Numbered from the stretch's first letter, positions 1-10,380 are shown. The stretch is 62,525 bases of DNA from an uncultured Peptoniphilus sp. (GCF_946222045.1 NZ_CAMILN010000004.1:1-62525); one strand, 5' to 3'. Made by a program: numbers and translations. Notes: a model not told the origin generated them from the sequence alone.

Positions 1-50
1 AATCGAGTAAGCAAAATGCTCACTCGATTAGGTCCAACTTTTTGGGGTCA
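1..50 (+). mobile_element. Right end of an IS3/IS150-like insertion sequence
   Basis: Bases 31-50 (GGTCCAACTTTTTGGGGTCA) are nearly the reverse complement of the IS terminus at the far end of the window (TGACCCCCAAAAGTTGGACC from 62478). The ...GGGGTCA end is typical of IS3-family elements with TGACCCC...GGGGTCA termini. Just inside lies a hairpin, AATCGAGT (1-8) pairing with ACTCGATT (22-29), a plausible transposase terminator. Only the last 50 bases are inside the window, so no transposase is visible. The adhesin reading frame begins immediately after the terminus, so the IS sits inside that gene. Confidence 0.75.
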
Positions 51-52
51 CT

Positions 53-3000
53 CTAGGATATAAAAACTCAAATGTTATCTTTGATGTAAATGTATCTGAG
101 GATGGCAAGGTAACCTACAAGGCAAGATTTAAGGATGGCGATGGTACACCAATAAATGGCCTTGACTATATTCTAGAGGATGTAGAAGCAGGACAAGATG
201 CTACCGATTACAATGTAACAGTTGTTAGCCAAAACATGAAGCTACAAGAAAAGCAAACACAACCAGATGATGGCCGTATTGGATGGCAAGAAGGCATTTG
301 GGAAGCCTATGGTATAGAATCTTACAGATACAATGGTTCCTATACTATTGGAAATGTTGTTAAAGGTGGAAGATTCAAAATTCAATTTGATCCTAACCTT
401 GACTTCAAGAGATATGTCTATGAAATACCAGACCTTAAAGATGGTGATGGCAACTTGCTTGCAAAACCATACTTTAATTACGACACTAACCTATTGACCT
501 ATGTCTTTGTAAAAGATGCAAGTAATGTGAGTGCGTCATTGGAAATCATAGGTATTATCCCAGACAAGTATTTTGCGACTCAAACAGATAAGAAAAAAGG
601 TTATGATTTCAAGATAGTAGTAGATCCAGACAATCCAAAAGCAAATAATACACTAAACTTCAATGTAAAGACAGACTACTATGCTTATGACTCCCAAGGT
701 GGAGGCGGACCACTAACAAGTGAATATATAACAGACATTTACAAGGGTGATGATGGACAAATCTACATGAAGGCTGTTTCTTATTACAATCCAACTAATT
801 TGTCTAGTGGACCAAGAACAGTTAGACTTGACTGGTTATCAATGAGAAAGCCAAGACCAGGTCTAGAATACTATCGTGCAGATGGATACCCAGCTTTTGG
901 ATTTGACGACTTAAAAGTATACAAGGTATACGGAGATCAAAACAGAAAACAAAATCTAATGCCATTATCCTATGGTATAAGACCAGAAAAAGATACTTCT
1001 GATTATATTAGAGTTTATTCAAAATCAAATGTAAATCCAAAACAAGGATTTTCAGAATCTGGTGGAGATGTAAGGGTTACCTATAATCCTGATTATCTAA
1101 AATCATATGAAGGATTGCTAGACAATGGCCATAAGAAACACCCACTTGAAATAGACCTACCTAGAGTAAGTGGCAATGAAGGTTATGTAATAGTTCAAAC
1201 CTTTAAGGTAACAGATGAACAGAGATTTAAAGACCTATGGTCAGGATACTACCTATCAAATGGATCTAGACACACAGGTTCTTATCAAAAAGGTAACTAC
1301 AACTGGGCAATAGGATCAGAAACAGGACAAGAAATTCCTAAATTCTATTCCCAAAGAATTAAACTAATAAATAAGAAATACCAACCAGGTTCATTTAAAA
1401 TCAAAAAGACAAATGAAGTTGATAATACTAATTTACCAGACGCAATTTTTGAATTAAAAAACCAAGAAGGTAAAATAATTAATAGGTACAGTGGTTCTGA
1501 CGGCCTAGTAGAATTTAATGACTTAGAACCAGGAACATATACACTACAAGAAGCTCAAGCTCCAAATGGCTTTATTAAGTCAAATAGAAGATGGCAAGTA
1601 GTAGTATATGACACAGGTAATGTAGTTATTAATGAAGTCGGTGGAAGTGGAACAAGCTTCACAGGAACAGACTCTATATTAATCCCTGTAAGCAATAAAC
1701 CAAGTGGAGGAGACTTCAAGGTTTATAAGAAAGATTCCACTGGAAAAGCTCTTCAAGGAGCTAAGTTTACAATTAAAGGACAAGACGGCAATACTATTAA
1801 TAAAGATGCTACTTCTAACGAAAATGGTGTCGTTGAATTTAAAGGCTTAACTCAAGGAACCTATATTATAGAAGAAACTGAAGCACCAGCAGGCTATATA
1901 AAACTCGATAAAAAATGGGTGCTAGTAGTCGATGCTGATGGTAACAAAAAAGTCTATAACTATAGAGAAAAATCTGATCAAACAAAGATTGGTTCAATCC
2001 TAGAAAAAGAAAATGTTAACTGGGTTAACGTAGCAGGCAGAAGCCTAGATGGCTGGAACCTATATGATAATAGACGTGCTGACTGGACAGGAAACTATCC
2101 AACACCATTTAAACTAGGTACAAGAATAGTTGGTATCAATACCGAAGATAAGTATGTTATCCAAAGATATGTCCTAAACCCAGAAGCAGAAAGTATTGGA
2201 AAAACAATTGCTACAATCCATAGGGAAAAAACAGAATATCAAAACATGGATTGGTATGACGGCAATGCAAAAGCTGGAAGAGATTATCAAGTTTATAAAC
2301 TTGATAAAGCTGTTACAGGACCAATAGCTGACATCAGACTTGCTGACTATAAAGCAGAAAACATTACTAGTTTTGTAGAGGGATCTGCCAAAAAAGTAGC
2401 TGGTAGGTACGGAGAACCAGAAAGGCTAAGCTTAGAATTCCCAGCAACTGACAAGCCAATAGTTGTAGATATCAAAGTACCATACAATGAAGAAACTGGC
2501 GGAGTTGGTACAGGCATGGATTGGGTTGAAAATGGAACAACCTATTGGAAGTCTGACTACTATGAAAGAGTAAATATAATTAAAGAATCAGGACCAGTCA
2601 CACAAGGAAAAGAGGGCGGCATCCAAGGTTCTTATATAGCAGATAACTCTCTAGATGTAACAAACCAATCCAAGACATTTGGTTTCAAACTAAAGAAAGT
2701 TAAAGATGATAATGTTGCACAAGCTATTCCAGGTGCAGAATTTAAACTAACAGGACCTGACAAAGGCGATGGTTCTAAGCAAGAAGAAAGATTCATGACA
2801 ACAGCTTCTAATGGAATGATATCTTTCGACAATCTAAAACCAGGAACATATAAGTTAGAAGAAAATAAAGCAGCTCCAGGTTATGAAATAGCTAATGTAA
2901 AATGGACAGTTAGGATTGAAGGTAATGGTAAAGTTTATATTAAACAAAATGAACCAGAGGATAGGAACGCGAATAATAATCCTGAAGCAGAAATAGCCGC

Positions 3001-6000
3001 ACAACCAGCACTTGAATCAGTAGCTGCAAACACAATCCTAACAGTAGAAGACCCTAACTCAACTGAAGCACAACAAGTTAGAAATGTTAGACTTGCAAAG
3101 CAAATGCAAGGCCTAAGGTCAGCTCAATATGGATTAGCTTCAAAAGCTGATGAAAAATCTCTTGTTAGATCACAAGCAGAAATAAATAAAGATTATATAA
3201 GACAAAATATAAATGCAGTATATGGAGAAAACAATCTTGAAAACCAATTAGCTGATGGAATGACTTTCGGTGAAATTGCAATGGTTGCTTACAACAGAGA
3301 CTTTGCACTGGGAACAGGTTCAGGACTAGAAATTTCTGACCCAATAGTCCCAGAGACACAAAGAGCAGCAAGTGAATCTGCCATCAACTACAAACCTTTA
3401 GAACAAACCTACACAATAACTACATCTACTGATAACAATGGTAGTCTTAAAGTAGAAGTTGGAGGACAAGTTGGAAAAACTACTGGTATAAAAACTGGAG
3501 AACAAGTTGTAATAACTCCTCAACCTAATCCAGGATATGAACTTGCTGGTATCACTATCAATGGTTATAACGAATACAATCCAAACCTTTCAATCTATAG
3601 TTTTAAGATGCCAAAAGGAAATGTAAATGTCTACGCTACATTTAAGAGAGATCCATATAAATCAATCATAAGCTTCGATCCAAATGGAGGATCTGGTGTA
3701 ATGAAGAGCCAAGAAGTATATAATGGCTATCAATACAGAATACCAAATTGTGAATTTACTCCTCCAGCTGGAAAAGAGTTTTTAAGATGGACTATAAATG
3801 GATATCCATACACACCAGGCACTGTAGTAACAATAAAACAAAGCTATACACTAAAGGCTCAGTGGAAAGATGCTCCAGTAAATCTTGAGAGTATAAAAGT
3901 TAATAGTTTAAACCATAAGACAACTTACAAAGTTGGCGAAGAATTAGACGTAACAAACCTTACAATCGAAGCGACAATGTCTAATGGTACTAAACAGACA
4001 ATTCCTGTATACTCATATATGGTTTCAGGATTTAGTTCAGCTAATGAAGCAAAAGATATGCCACTAACAATAAGATATGGTGGCAAAACAACAACTTATA
4101 ACATAAATGTTGTCAAACCTGAACCAGACGCTTTTGATATCAACATTATAAGTTCAAACAATGGTAAAGTTGAAGCTGACAAGCTAACTGCAAAAGAAGG
4201 AGAAGAAGTTACTCTTACAGCTGCAGCCAATGAAGGATATAAATTCTATTCATTCAAAGTAACTGATGAAAGTGGCAACCCTATAACAGTTGCAGACAAC
4301 AAGTTCACTATGCCAAAATCTGCAGTAAATGTTTCTGCAAGCTTTATTCAAGAAGGTGGAACAGAGCTTGGCGATGAGGAAATTGAAATCGAAGAAGGTA
4401 AGTTTGCACAAATCACTAATAAGCAAACAGGTATTGAACTAAATATCTTTAAGAAAAACAATGCTGATATAGGTCTTATTGGTGCAGAATTTGAATTAAA
4501 GAAAGATGATGGAACAGATACAATAATTGCAAAAGCAGTATCTGACGACCAAGGTAATGTAAAATTTGTAGGCAAAGATGGAAAACCTATTAAGCTACAA
4601 GTTGGTAAGTATCTATTAACAGAAACTAAGTCACCAGCTGGTTACAAGAAGCCAGCAGCTCCTTGGAAGCTACAAGTCGTAGAAGAGGGAGGACAACTTG
4701 TTATTAAAGAAAGTGGTCCTAAACACACATCCACTTCATATCTATCATCTGAAGGAGCAAAGGCGGGAGACAATACTAGTTCAAAAGATGCAATTAAGTA
4801 TAAGTCAATAATTAAAAATATTGACCCTGTTAATAAGACTTTTGTTCAAAGAATCTATATAGATACCAGAGGATACAGAGGTTCTGACAAGATAAACGTC
4901 CAAATCACTCCTACAACAAAGAGAGAAGAAATTGATACACCTTCACAACCTCCAAAGACAACAAGTGGTGGTGTAAAGACTGCTTACAGAACAACTTATA
5001 AGGTTGAAAACCCAGGAGAGAAACCTGATGTTGATACAATTTTAAAAGATTATGACTTAAGAAAGTCCAATGTATCAGTTGTTAACACTGCAAGATGGAG
5101 ACCATTTGACTGGGGCTTTGACGAAGACCAAATCAACCTATCAAATGATGGAGTCTACTTCATAGATATTGAAGGATTCTACGACGACAACATAGTTGAC
5201 CTAAAGGAAATAGATCTTAAGGTAGACTTCTATGGTGGAGAAAGAATCTTCGCCCAAAGAACTTTTGAAAATGGACAATTAGGCTGGAAGTATGATAATG
5301 ACATTGGAAACACAAACGGTCTTCAAACAAAGAGAGACGCAGCCTACCAACAAGGTATGGAAGCCCTATATGCTTATTATTCAAATCTTTACGGAGAAGC
5401 AGCTGCTAAGACATGGTTCTACGGTAATTCTGACAATAAAAAATATGCTGTTTGGTTAAGAAAAGGTGCAACAATAGCAGGTAAGTATTATGATGCAGGT
5501 AGAATAGTTCTAGCATCAGACCCAACAAATCCTGATAATAAGCTAAACACTACACCAATCCAAACTTCATATACTAAGGCGAATATTAAAGACTTATATT
5601 CTTCAGATAGTATAAGGACAGTTCCTCAAGATGGAATGATAATAACAAATGAAGATGAAACTTATAATATTACTTTCTCTAAGCACGCCAAACTAAAAAC
5701 AGATGGATCAGAAGAAGACTATAACGCAAACAGACTTGAAGGTGCTGTATTCAAACTTCAAAAGAGAGAAGGTTCCTACTGGTATGATGTAGACGAATCT
5801 TATGTAGCATCAGCCTTCAACGGTTACTTTGGATTTAGGAGACTAGAACCAGGTCGTTATAGACTGTTAGAAGTAACACCACCTATAGGCTACAAGCCAA
5901 TTGATGGAGAACTTCTACAGTTTACAATCAAGCAAATGGATACAAGGTCTGGAAAAGTCATAAATCCAAAGACTAAAACGGAAGTAGAATTAACTGAGTT

Positions 6001-9000
6001 AACAATAATAGATCCAAACAATGAAGAAAAAATAGAACTTAAAAATGCTAAGGCTAAGATAAAAGATGACACTACAAATACAGTCTATAAATTTAGCGAA
6101 TTAGTAGAAACTAACGAGTTCAACATGGATACTTGTTTGATTCTAAGTGAAGTTAAAGATAAAGATGGAAAACCAAAGGAAATTCCATTAAAGACTGCAA
6201 ACTTTATGGACCCAGAATCAAATGAACCAATGGGTAGAATTATTGCAGGTGCCCAAGGTTATATAACCCTAGAATACAAAGAAGGTGGCTATGTAGCAGA
6301 GTATGGCAAAGCTGGATCATCAGGTGGTTCACTAGTTGACTATGTAACAGCTGCAACAGCTAAGAACATGGGTAAGATATTGAACGAAAAACCTGGTGAA
6401 GGTAAAGTCACTATCAAAAAACTTGATGAAAACGGAAATGCTTTAGGTTCTGTAGAAAAAGACGGACTTAAAGTTGGAGCAAAATTCCAAGCTATAAGAA
6501 TTAGTGGTAAAAAGGATGAAGATGGGAAACCTGTAGAAGATGCAGTTTATGAAGGAACTGTAGATGCTAATGGTGAACTTGTGATAGATGGTCTTCCAGT
6601 TGGTGACTACGAATTAAAAGAAGTAGCAAATCCATCTGGTCATATCAACACTGGCCAAGTATGGCACTTCACAGTTGGTGGTAAAGATCTTGACCCTTAC
6701 GCAGGAGACATAGCAAGGACAGGACAAAACCTAACAGATAAGATTAGCTTAAGTAAATCTGACCTAAAGGTAGTTAGACCTAATGCTGAAGACAAAATAG
6801 CTACAGGTAATGAAGGAAATAGTGTAATTAGACCTCACGTTGGACAAACTTTAGAATTCGACAACGAATTTAAGCTAGATCCAAATATTGAGATAAGGCC
6901 TGGAGACTACTTTGTACTAAAACTTTCTGACAACATTGACCTAGAAGGTGTTAGAACAGATGGAGTAGGAAACTTAGATCTATTTGCCGATGGCGTTGGT
7001 ACAATAGCCAAGGCAGAATATAACAAAGAAGCAGGCACAATAACTTACACATTTACAAAATATGCAGAACAATATAAGTTATTGAGCATGGAAAATAGGT
7101 TAGGCGCTCATATTAGCCTAAAGAATCAAAGAAACTCTGATCCAAATGCTCAAGTTAGCTTAAGCGTTGGAAATTCTACAAAAAATCACGATATAAATAT
7201 AAAATATGTTGTTGATACTATTGAGAGAACATATGACAATGCAACAGTCAGCCTAGGATCAAAGATTACTGAGTACAACTCCAAAACAGGCGAATTTGTT
7301 CACTACTTCTATGTAAATAGAGATAGGTATTACAATGCGAAAGACCAGTTCTTCACATATAAACCAAATGTAGATGTTGAAAAATTACAACTGACCTACT
7401 ACAAGTTAAGAAACAACGATGACTACTATATAGCTCAATCAATGCCAGAATCCTTTGCAGTTAATGAGTCTGACTCTAACCTAAGTAGAAGTGGTGGTAC
7501 ATCTCCTGAAGATGTAACAGCAAATACAGAAAAGACTTACAATATAGGTAATCTTGGACCTTATGGTTCAATGATCATAAAAGTAACTGGCCGAATGAAA
7601 GATGTTGGAACAGAAAAACAAGTTCTTTCTTATAAAGGTATATCTGGTTTATACAGTAAATATAATTACTCTTATGACTCTTGGGGAAATTATATTGGAC
7701 CACATGTATCTTATTCGCCATATGTTGAGAGATGGGATGCGATTTATGCCTTTGATAACACAAATACAGCATCTGCAGAACTTAGTATAAGTGCAATCAA
7801 CCCATCCAATAGGATTCAGTTCAAGAAGGTAGACCCACAAGGTCAACTAATAAAAGATAAAGATGGAAATGTACTAACAGCATCCTTCTCACTATTCAAA
7901 AATGGTGGTACAGCAGAAAAACCAAACGAAACTTGGAATCCTAAAGGAAATGCAAAAACTATTGACAGTGATGGAATTGTTCTTTATGAAAAACTTGAAG
8001 AAGGCTACTACAAGGTAGTAGAAACAACAGCACCTACAGGTTATATAAAACCAACAGAAGCAGTTGCCTACTTCAAAGTAGATAGTTCAGGAAAGATTTA
8101 TCACAAAGTCACAGTTCCAAAAGCTGATGGCAAGGGAACTAAAGAAATCTTCCGACCAGTTGAAGGAACTATTCCAATCAATATTGTAAACAACAAAGCA
8201 ATCGAATTTGAAAAGGTTGACGCAGATGATAATACTAAAAAACTAAAAGGCGCAGAGTTTGATGTTTATTACAAAGAAACTCCAGATGGAGATTATAATA
8301 AATTTACAGTTAAGAAAACTGTAGATGGTAAAGAAAAAGATGTTCCTGTAACAGCTAAATCTGATAAAGATGGTAAGTTTAAGTTAGAAGTCACTAAAGA
8401 TGGCTACTATGCCCTTAAAGAAACCGAGGCACCAGATGGCTATACTAAGTTCCCAGGCTACATCAAAGAATTTAAGCTTGAAAAAGGCAAACTTCAAGTA
8501 CTTGAAAAAGACCCACTAAAGGCATCACTAACTAAGGGTGAAAAGGGAATGCTTACAAGTGAAATACTCGAAGTGGACCAAGATAAAGGAACCTTTAAGC
8601 AAAGACTTGTAATAAATCCAAACCATAACAAGTGGACCTTTGATGACTACGATTCACACCTTAGACTTTTTGTAGATGGTTGGAATGTTCAAGAAACTAA
8701 TACTTCTAAACTTATTAAAGTAGCAGTTCTCGATAATGATAAAGATATTAGCGACTTGAAAGATGCTGACTTTAAGAAGACGGTTACTCCAACTAATTAC
8801 AATATAACACCAACTACTAATCTACTTAAGTACTCAATAAAAGATATGTATGGAACTAATAACTACACAAGAGTTAAAGAAGGTCAAAGTAACCTAACTA
8901 CAGATAAAACTCTAGTAGTAGAATTTACTGGTAAGCTTAAAGAAAATGTTCAAGGTCCAGTAAAACCAAAAGCTGATGTATATATCAATGCTATTGGTAG

Positions 9001-9223
9001 AATGGTTGACGAAGTAACAAGCAGCCTAGACGTAACTAACTTATCAAGTAACAAAGGATCTTACGTTGATACAAAAACACCTATAAAAGTAGAGAACCGT
9101 AAGGGTGAATATCCTCTTACTGGTGGTAGGGGTACTCTGATCTTTACTCTTGCAGGTCTTGCCCTTATGAGTGCGGCGGCTTATGTTTACAGCAGGAAGA
9201 GGGGAGTTTCTTATGATGAATAG
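53..9223 (+). CDS. Giant LPXTG-type pilus tip adhesin, 5'-truncated by IS
   Basis: The frame is open from the IS terminus (first whole codon at 53) to 9223, about 3056 residues. The first ATG at 236 has no ribosome binding site and is internal, so this is the 3' part of an interrupted gene. It carries at least eight SpaA/Cna-B-type domains with the Glu-containing E-box (YTLQEAQAPNGF near 1540, YIIEETEAPAGY near 1860, YKLEENKAAPGY near 2850; others near 4600, 5850, 6610, 8000 and 8410), which form Lys-Asn isopeptides in this family. Two InlB/Listeria-Bacteroides-type repeats (3415-3870), a bacterial Ig-like domain (3885-4115) and a divergent InlB repeat (4135-4345) interrupt them. The intervening 300-residue blocks resemble fibrillar adhesin modules. 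The C-terminus has a YPLTG sorting signal (about 9109), a hydrophobic span and a basic tail. Size and first position before the backbone pilin suggest the SpaC/RrgA-like tip. Without a signal peptide it should not be exported unless the intact allele exists elsewhere. Confidence 0.85.
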   Translation, partial: LGYKNSNVIFDVNVSEDGKVTYKARFKDGDGTPINGLDYILEDVEAGQDATDYNVTVVSQNMKLQEKQTQPDDGRIGWQEGIWEAYGIESYRYNGSYTIGNVVKGGRFKIQFDPNLDFKRYVYEIPDLKDGDGNLLAKPYFNYDTNLLTYVFVKDASNVSASLEIIGIIPDKYFATQTDKKKGYDFKIVVDPDNPKANNTLNFNVKTDYYAYDSQGGGGPLTSEYITDIYKGDDGQIYMKAVSYYNPTNLSSGPRTVRLDWLSMRKPRPGLEYYRADGYPAFGFDDLKVYKVYGDQNRKQNLMPLSYGIRPEKDTSDYIRVYSKSNVNPKQGFSESGGDVRVTYNPDYLKSYEGLLDNGHKKHPLEIDLPRVSGNEGYVIVQTFKVTDEQRFKDLWSGYYLSNGSRHTGSYQKGNYNWAIGSETGQEIPKFYSQRIKLINKKYQPGSFKIKKTNEVDNTNLPDAIFELKNQEGKIINRYSGSDGLVEFNDLEPGTYTLQEAQAPNGFIKSNRRWQVVVYDTGNVVINEVGGSGTSFTGTDSILIPVSNKPSGGDFKVYKKDSTGKALQGAKFTIKGQDGNTINKDATSNENGVVEFKGLTQGTYIIEETEAPAGYIKLDKKWVLVVDADGNKKVYNYREKSDQTKIGSILEKENVNWVNVAGRSLDGWNLYDNRRADWTGNYPTPFKLGTRIVGINTEDKYVIQRYVLNPEAESIGKTIATIHREKTEYQNMDWYDGNAKAGRDYQVYKLDKAVTGPIADIRLADYKAENITSFVEGSAKKVAGRYGEPERLSLEFPATDKPIVVDIKVPYNEETGGVGTGMDWVENGTTYWKSDYYERVNIIKESGPVTQGKEGGIQGSYIADNSLDVTNQSKTFGFKLKKVKDDNVAQAIPGAEFKLTGPDKGDGSKQEERFMTTASNGMISFDNLKPGTYKLEENKAAPGYEIANVKWTVRIEGNGKVYIKQNEPEDRNANNNPEAEIAAQPALESVAANTILTVEDPNSTEAQQVRNVRLAKQMQGLRSAQYGLASKADEKSLVRSQAEINKDYIRQNINAVYGENNLENQLADGMTFGEIAMVAYNRDFALGTGSGLEISDPIVPETQRAASESAINYKPLEQTYTITTSTDNNGSLKVEVGGQVGKTTGIKTGEQVVITPQPNPGYELAGITINGYNEYNPNLSIYSFKMPKGNVNVYATFKRDPYKSIISFDPNGGSGVMKSQEVYNGYQYRIPNCEFTPPAGKEFLRWTINGYPYTPGTVVTIKQSYTLKAQWKDAPVNLESIKVNSLNHKTTYKVGEELDVTNLTIEATMSNGTKQTIPVYSYMVSGFSSANEAKDMPLTIRYGGKTTTYNINVVKPEPDAFDINIISSNNGKVEADKLTAKEGEEVTLTAAANEGYKFYSFKVTDESGNPITVADNKFTMPKSAVNVSASFIQEGGTELGDEEIEIEEGKFAQITNKQTGIELNIFKKNNADIGLIGAEFELKKDDGTDTIIAKAVSDDQGNVKFVGKDGKPIKLQVGKYLLTETKSPAGYKKPAAPWKLQVVEEGGQLVIKESGPKHTSTSYLSSEGAKAGDNTSSKDAIKYKSIIKNIDPVNKTFVQRIYIDTRGYRGSDKINVQITPTTKREEIDTPSQPPKTTSGGVKTAYRTTYKVENPGEKPDVDTILKDYDLRKSNVSVVNTARWRPFDWGFDEDQINLSNDGVYFIDIEGFYDDNIVDLKEIDLKVDFYGGERIFAQRTFENGQLGWKYDNDIGNTNGLQTKRDAAYQQGMEALYAYYSNLYGEAAAKTWFYGNSDNKKYAVWLRKGATIAGKYYDAGRIVLASDPTNPDNKLNTTPIQTSYTKANIKDLYSSDSIRTVPQDGMIITNEDETYNITFSKHAKLKTDGSEEDYNANRLEGAVFKLQKREGSYWYDVDESYVASAFNGYFGFRRLEPGRYRLLEVTPPIGYKPIDGELLQFTIKQMDTRSGKVINPKTKTEVELTELTIIDPNNEEKIELKNAKAKIKDDTTNTVYKFSELVETNEFNMDTCLILSEVKDKDGKPKEIPLKTANFMDPESNEPMGRIIAGAQGYITLEYKEGGYVAEYGKAGSSGGSLVDYVTAATAKNMGKILNEKPGEGKVTIKKLDENGNALGSVEKDGLKVGAKFQAIRISGKKDEDGKPVEDAVYEGTVDANGELVIDGLPVGDYELKEVANPSGHINTGQVWHFTVGGKDLDPYAGDIARTGQNLTDKISLSKSDLKVVRPNAEDKIATGNEGNSVIRPHVGQTLEFDNEFKLDPNIEIRPGDYFVLKLSDNIDLEGVRTDGVGNLDLFADGVGTIAKAEYNKEAGTITYTFTKYAEQYKLLSMENRLGAHISLKNQRNSDPNAQVSLSVGNSTKNHDINIKYVVDTIERTYDNATVSLGSKITEYNSKTGEFVHYFYVNRDRYYNAKDQFFTYKPNVDVEKLQLTYYKLRNNDDYYIAQSMPESFAVNESDSNLSRSGGTSPEDVTANTEKTYNIGNLGPYGSMIIKVTGRMKDVGTEKQVLSYKGISGLYSKYNYSYDSWGNYIGPHVSYSPYVERWDAIYAFDNTNTASAELSISAINPSNRIQFKKVDPQGQLIKDKDGNVLTASFSLFKNGGTAEKPNETWNPKGNAKTIDSDGIVLYEKLEEGYYKVVETTAPTGYIKPTEAVAYFKVDSSGKIYHKVTVPKADGKGTKEIFRPVEGTIPINIVNNKAIEFEKVDADDNTKKLKGAEFDVYYKETPDGDYNKFTVKKTVDGKEKDVPVTAKSDKDGKFKLEVTKDGYYALKETEAPDGYTKFPGYIKEFKLEKGKLQVLEKDPLKASLTKGEKGMLTSEILEVDQDKGTFKQRLVINPNHNKWTFDDYDSHLRLFVDGWNVQETNTSKLIKVAVLDNDKDISDLKDADFKKTVTPTNYNITPTTNLLKYSIKDMYGTNNYTRVKEGQSNLTTDKTLVVEFTGKLKENVQGPVKPKADVYINAIGRMVDEVTSSLDVTNLSSNKGSYVDTKTPIKVENRKGEYPLTGGRGTLIFTLAGLALMSAAAYVYSRKRGVSYDE

Positions 9224-9557
9224 TTATAGGGACACCAGGAAAAGTCTTCTTATGACGAGTTGTTTTAAGGATTCCAGATCTAATCTTCTGAAGCTGAAAT
9301 CTTATAGAAAATGTAAGACGGAAACTTTTTGTGACAGGGGGCCTCGTGGCCGACGAGAGAAGGTGGTTGTCCTATGATTAATAGTATTAAGGACAAGAAG
9401 AGGCACCCTCCGTAAAGAACTTGTGAAAAGTGCAAGTCAAAATCAATGTTAAATGAATAGAGAGTGGAGGAGGGAAGTCCGGTGGTCCACCCTCATAGAT
9501 GAAAGGGCCACGCACCCACTCTCTCATTCATACATTATTAAGTATTTAAGGTAAGTT
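9224..9557. other. 334-base gap after the tip adhesin; no convincing gene
   Basis: No coding sequence with a ribosome binding site is visible. The first part contains imperfect direct copies of the adhesin 3' end: tatgatgaatagttataggg at about 9212 recurs as tatgattaatagtattaagg at about 9372. This looks like a decayed tandem duplication. A small hairpin, CTCGT-GGCCG-ACGAG, lies near 9342-9356. The last 80 bases hold a long stem-loop listed separately. Confidence 0.4.
9453..9531 (+). ncRNA. Candidate structured RNA inside the pilus operon
   Basis: Bases 9453-9467 (ATGAATAGAGAGTGG) pair with 9516-9531 (CCACTCTCTCATTCAT) in a stem of about 15 bp with one bulge. The 48-base interior is unusually G+C rich and can form GAGGG (9470-9474) with CCCTC (9490-9494), or alternatively GGTGG (9481-9485) with CCACC (9487-9491). 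No T-run follows, so it is not a simple terminator. It carries a GGGAAGTCCGGTG string that recalls short pieces of cobalamin riboswitch and RNase P cores, but neither full consensus is present. It could be an mRNA processing or stability element, a cis-regulator or a small RNA. Confidence 0.3.
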
Positions 9558-9623
9558 ATGAAAGCTAATATTAAATTACAAGTTAAGGATTTAAAAACTA
9601 AAAACTTTAATGTTGGTGGATAA
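9558..9623 (+). CDS. Possible 21-codon leader peptide upstream of the membrane protein
   Basis: ATG at 9558 is preceded by AAGG (9549-9552) and opens a 21-residue Lys/Asn-rich frame ending at TAA 9621-9623. The next start (ATG 9625) lies one base after this stop (TAATATG), an arrangement typical of translational coupling. No family is recognised. It may equally be a chance frame or the remnant of a larger deleted gene. Confidence 0.2.
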   Translation: MKANIKLQVKDLKTKNFNVGG

Positions 9624-9624
9624 T

Positions 9625-10374
9625 ATGGATGATAAAAGAAATATTATAAGAGACCTTAATATTGTAAGTGTGAAAGGTAAAAAAAGATATTACACTTTAA
9701 GTTACAGTTTACAAGAAGAAAATAGCGACAAAAAGCTGTTTGATCCTCAGAAAATGGATTCAGAGGAAATAATTTGGTATGTGCGTAGATATTATAAGGA
9801 AGATAAGAATTTTGGTAAAAGTAAATTAATAAACGATCTTATTATATTCAAGTCATATAAAGATGATTTAGAGATAAAAAGATCTTTGCAAAGTTTTTTC
9901 ATAGCATCTATCACTGGGATAATAACAATAACAATAGCGTTAATTTCATTAAATATTGATTTGAAAAATTTTCAATTTGAAAATTTAGAAAAAAATAATA
10001 AGACAATAGAATTAGAAATTCCTGATACATCTATGATTCCAAAAATGAATCATTTAGATTCTTTACTAGATTATTTAAAATATATGTACTTGTTATTGAT
10101 AAATTTAAGTATTGTTTTAAAAGCAAGTATCTATATAACAGCAATTGTATTAGAATTCATATTTAATCTTTTTAAAAATGAATTAGAGAAAATCTTTATA
10201 ATATTAATGGAATGTAAAGAAGCATTTGTGGTTATTTTATTAATAGTAATCTGTATTATAGTCACTTTTATCTATTATTTATTTGTAACAAGAAAAAAAT
10301 CTTCTTACAATAAGATTAAAACACTTAATAATGTGATTTATTATTTAGAAGAAATCAATAAAAGTTTAGAGTAA
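9625..10374 (+). CDS. Hypothetical three-pass membrane protein in the pilus locus
   Basis: This frame encodes 249 residues from ATG 9625, chosen because GGTGG (9614-9618) lies about seven bases upstream; ATG 9610 in the same frame has no such signal. A charged N-terminal part of about 85 residues (cytoplasmic by inference, with no signal peptide) is followed by a hydrophobic segment at about 87-110, a second broad one at about 152-180 and a third at about 200-222, ending in a short basic/acidic tail. Base composition is clearly more AT-rich than the flanking pilin genes, which suggests separate acquisition. I do not recognise the family. Its position between tip and backbone pilin is not a usual place for a pilus assembly gene, so a role in piliation is not established. 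Confidence 0.6.
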   Translation: MDDKRNIIRDLNIVSVKGKKRYYTLSYSLQEENSDKKLFDPQKMDSEEIIWYVRRYYKEDKNFGKSKLINDLIIFKSYKDDLEIKRSLQSFFIASITGIITITIALISLNIDLKNFQFENLEKNNKTIELEIPDTSMIPKMNHLDSLLDYLKYMYLLLINLSIVLKASIYITAIVLEFIFNLFKNELEKIFIILMECKEAFVVILLIVICIIVTFIYYLFVTRKKSSYNKIKTLNNVIYYLEEINKSLE

Positions 10375-10380
10375 AATTAT

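Noticed and set aside
236..238. ATG 236 as the true start of the giant adhesin
   Set aside because: The frame is open back to the IS junction with adhesin-like sequence, and no RBS or signal peptide follows.
9171..9377. 68-codon frame after the tip adhesin
   Set aside because: It starts inside the adhesin C-terminus in another frame and has no family features.
9453..9531. RNase P RNA or cobalamin riboswitch
   Set aside because: Only short strings (GGGAAGTCCGGTG) match; the other conserved blocks and the expected length are missing.
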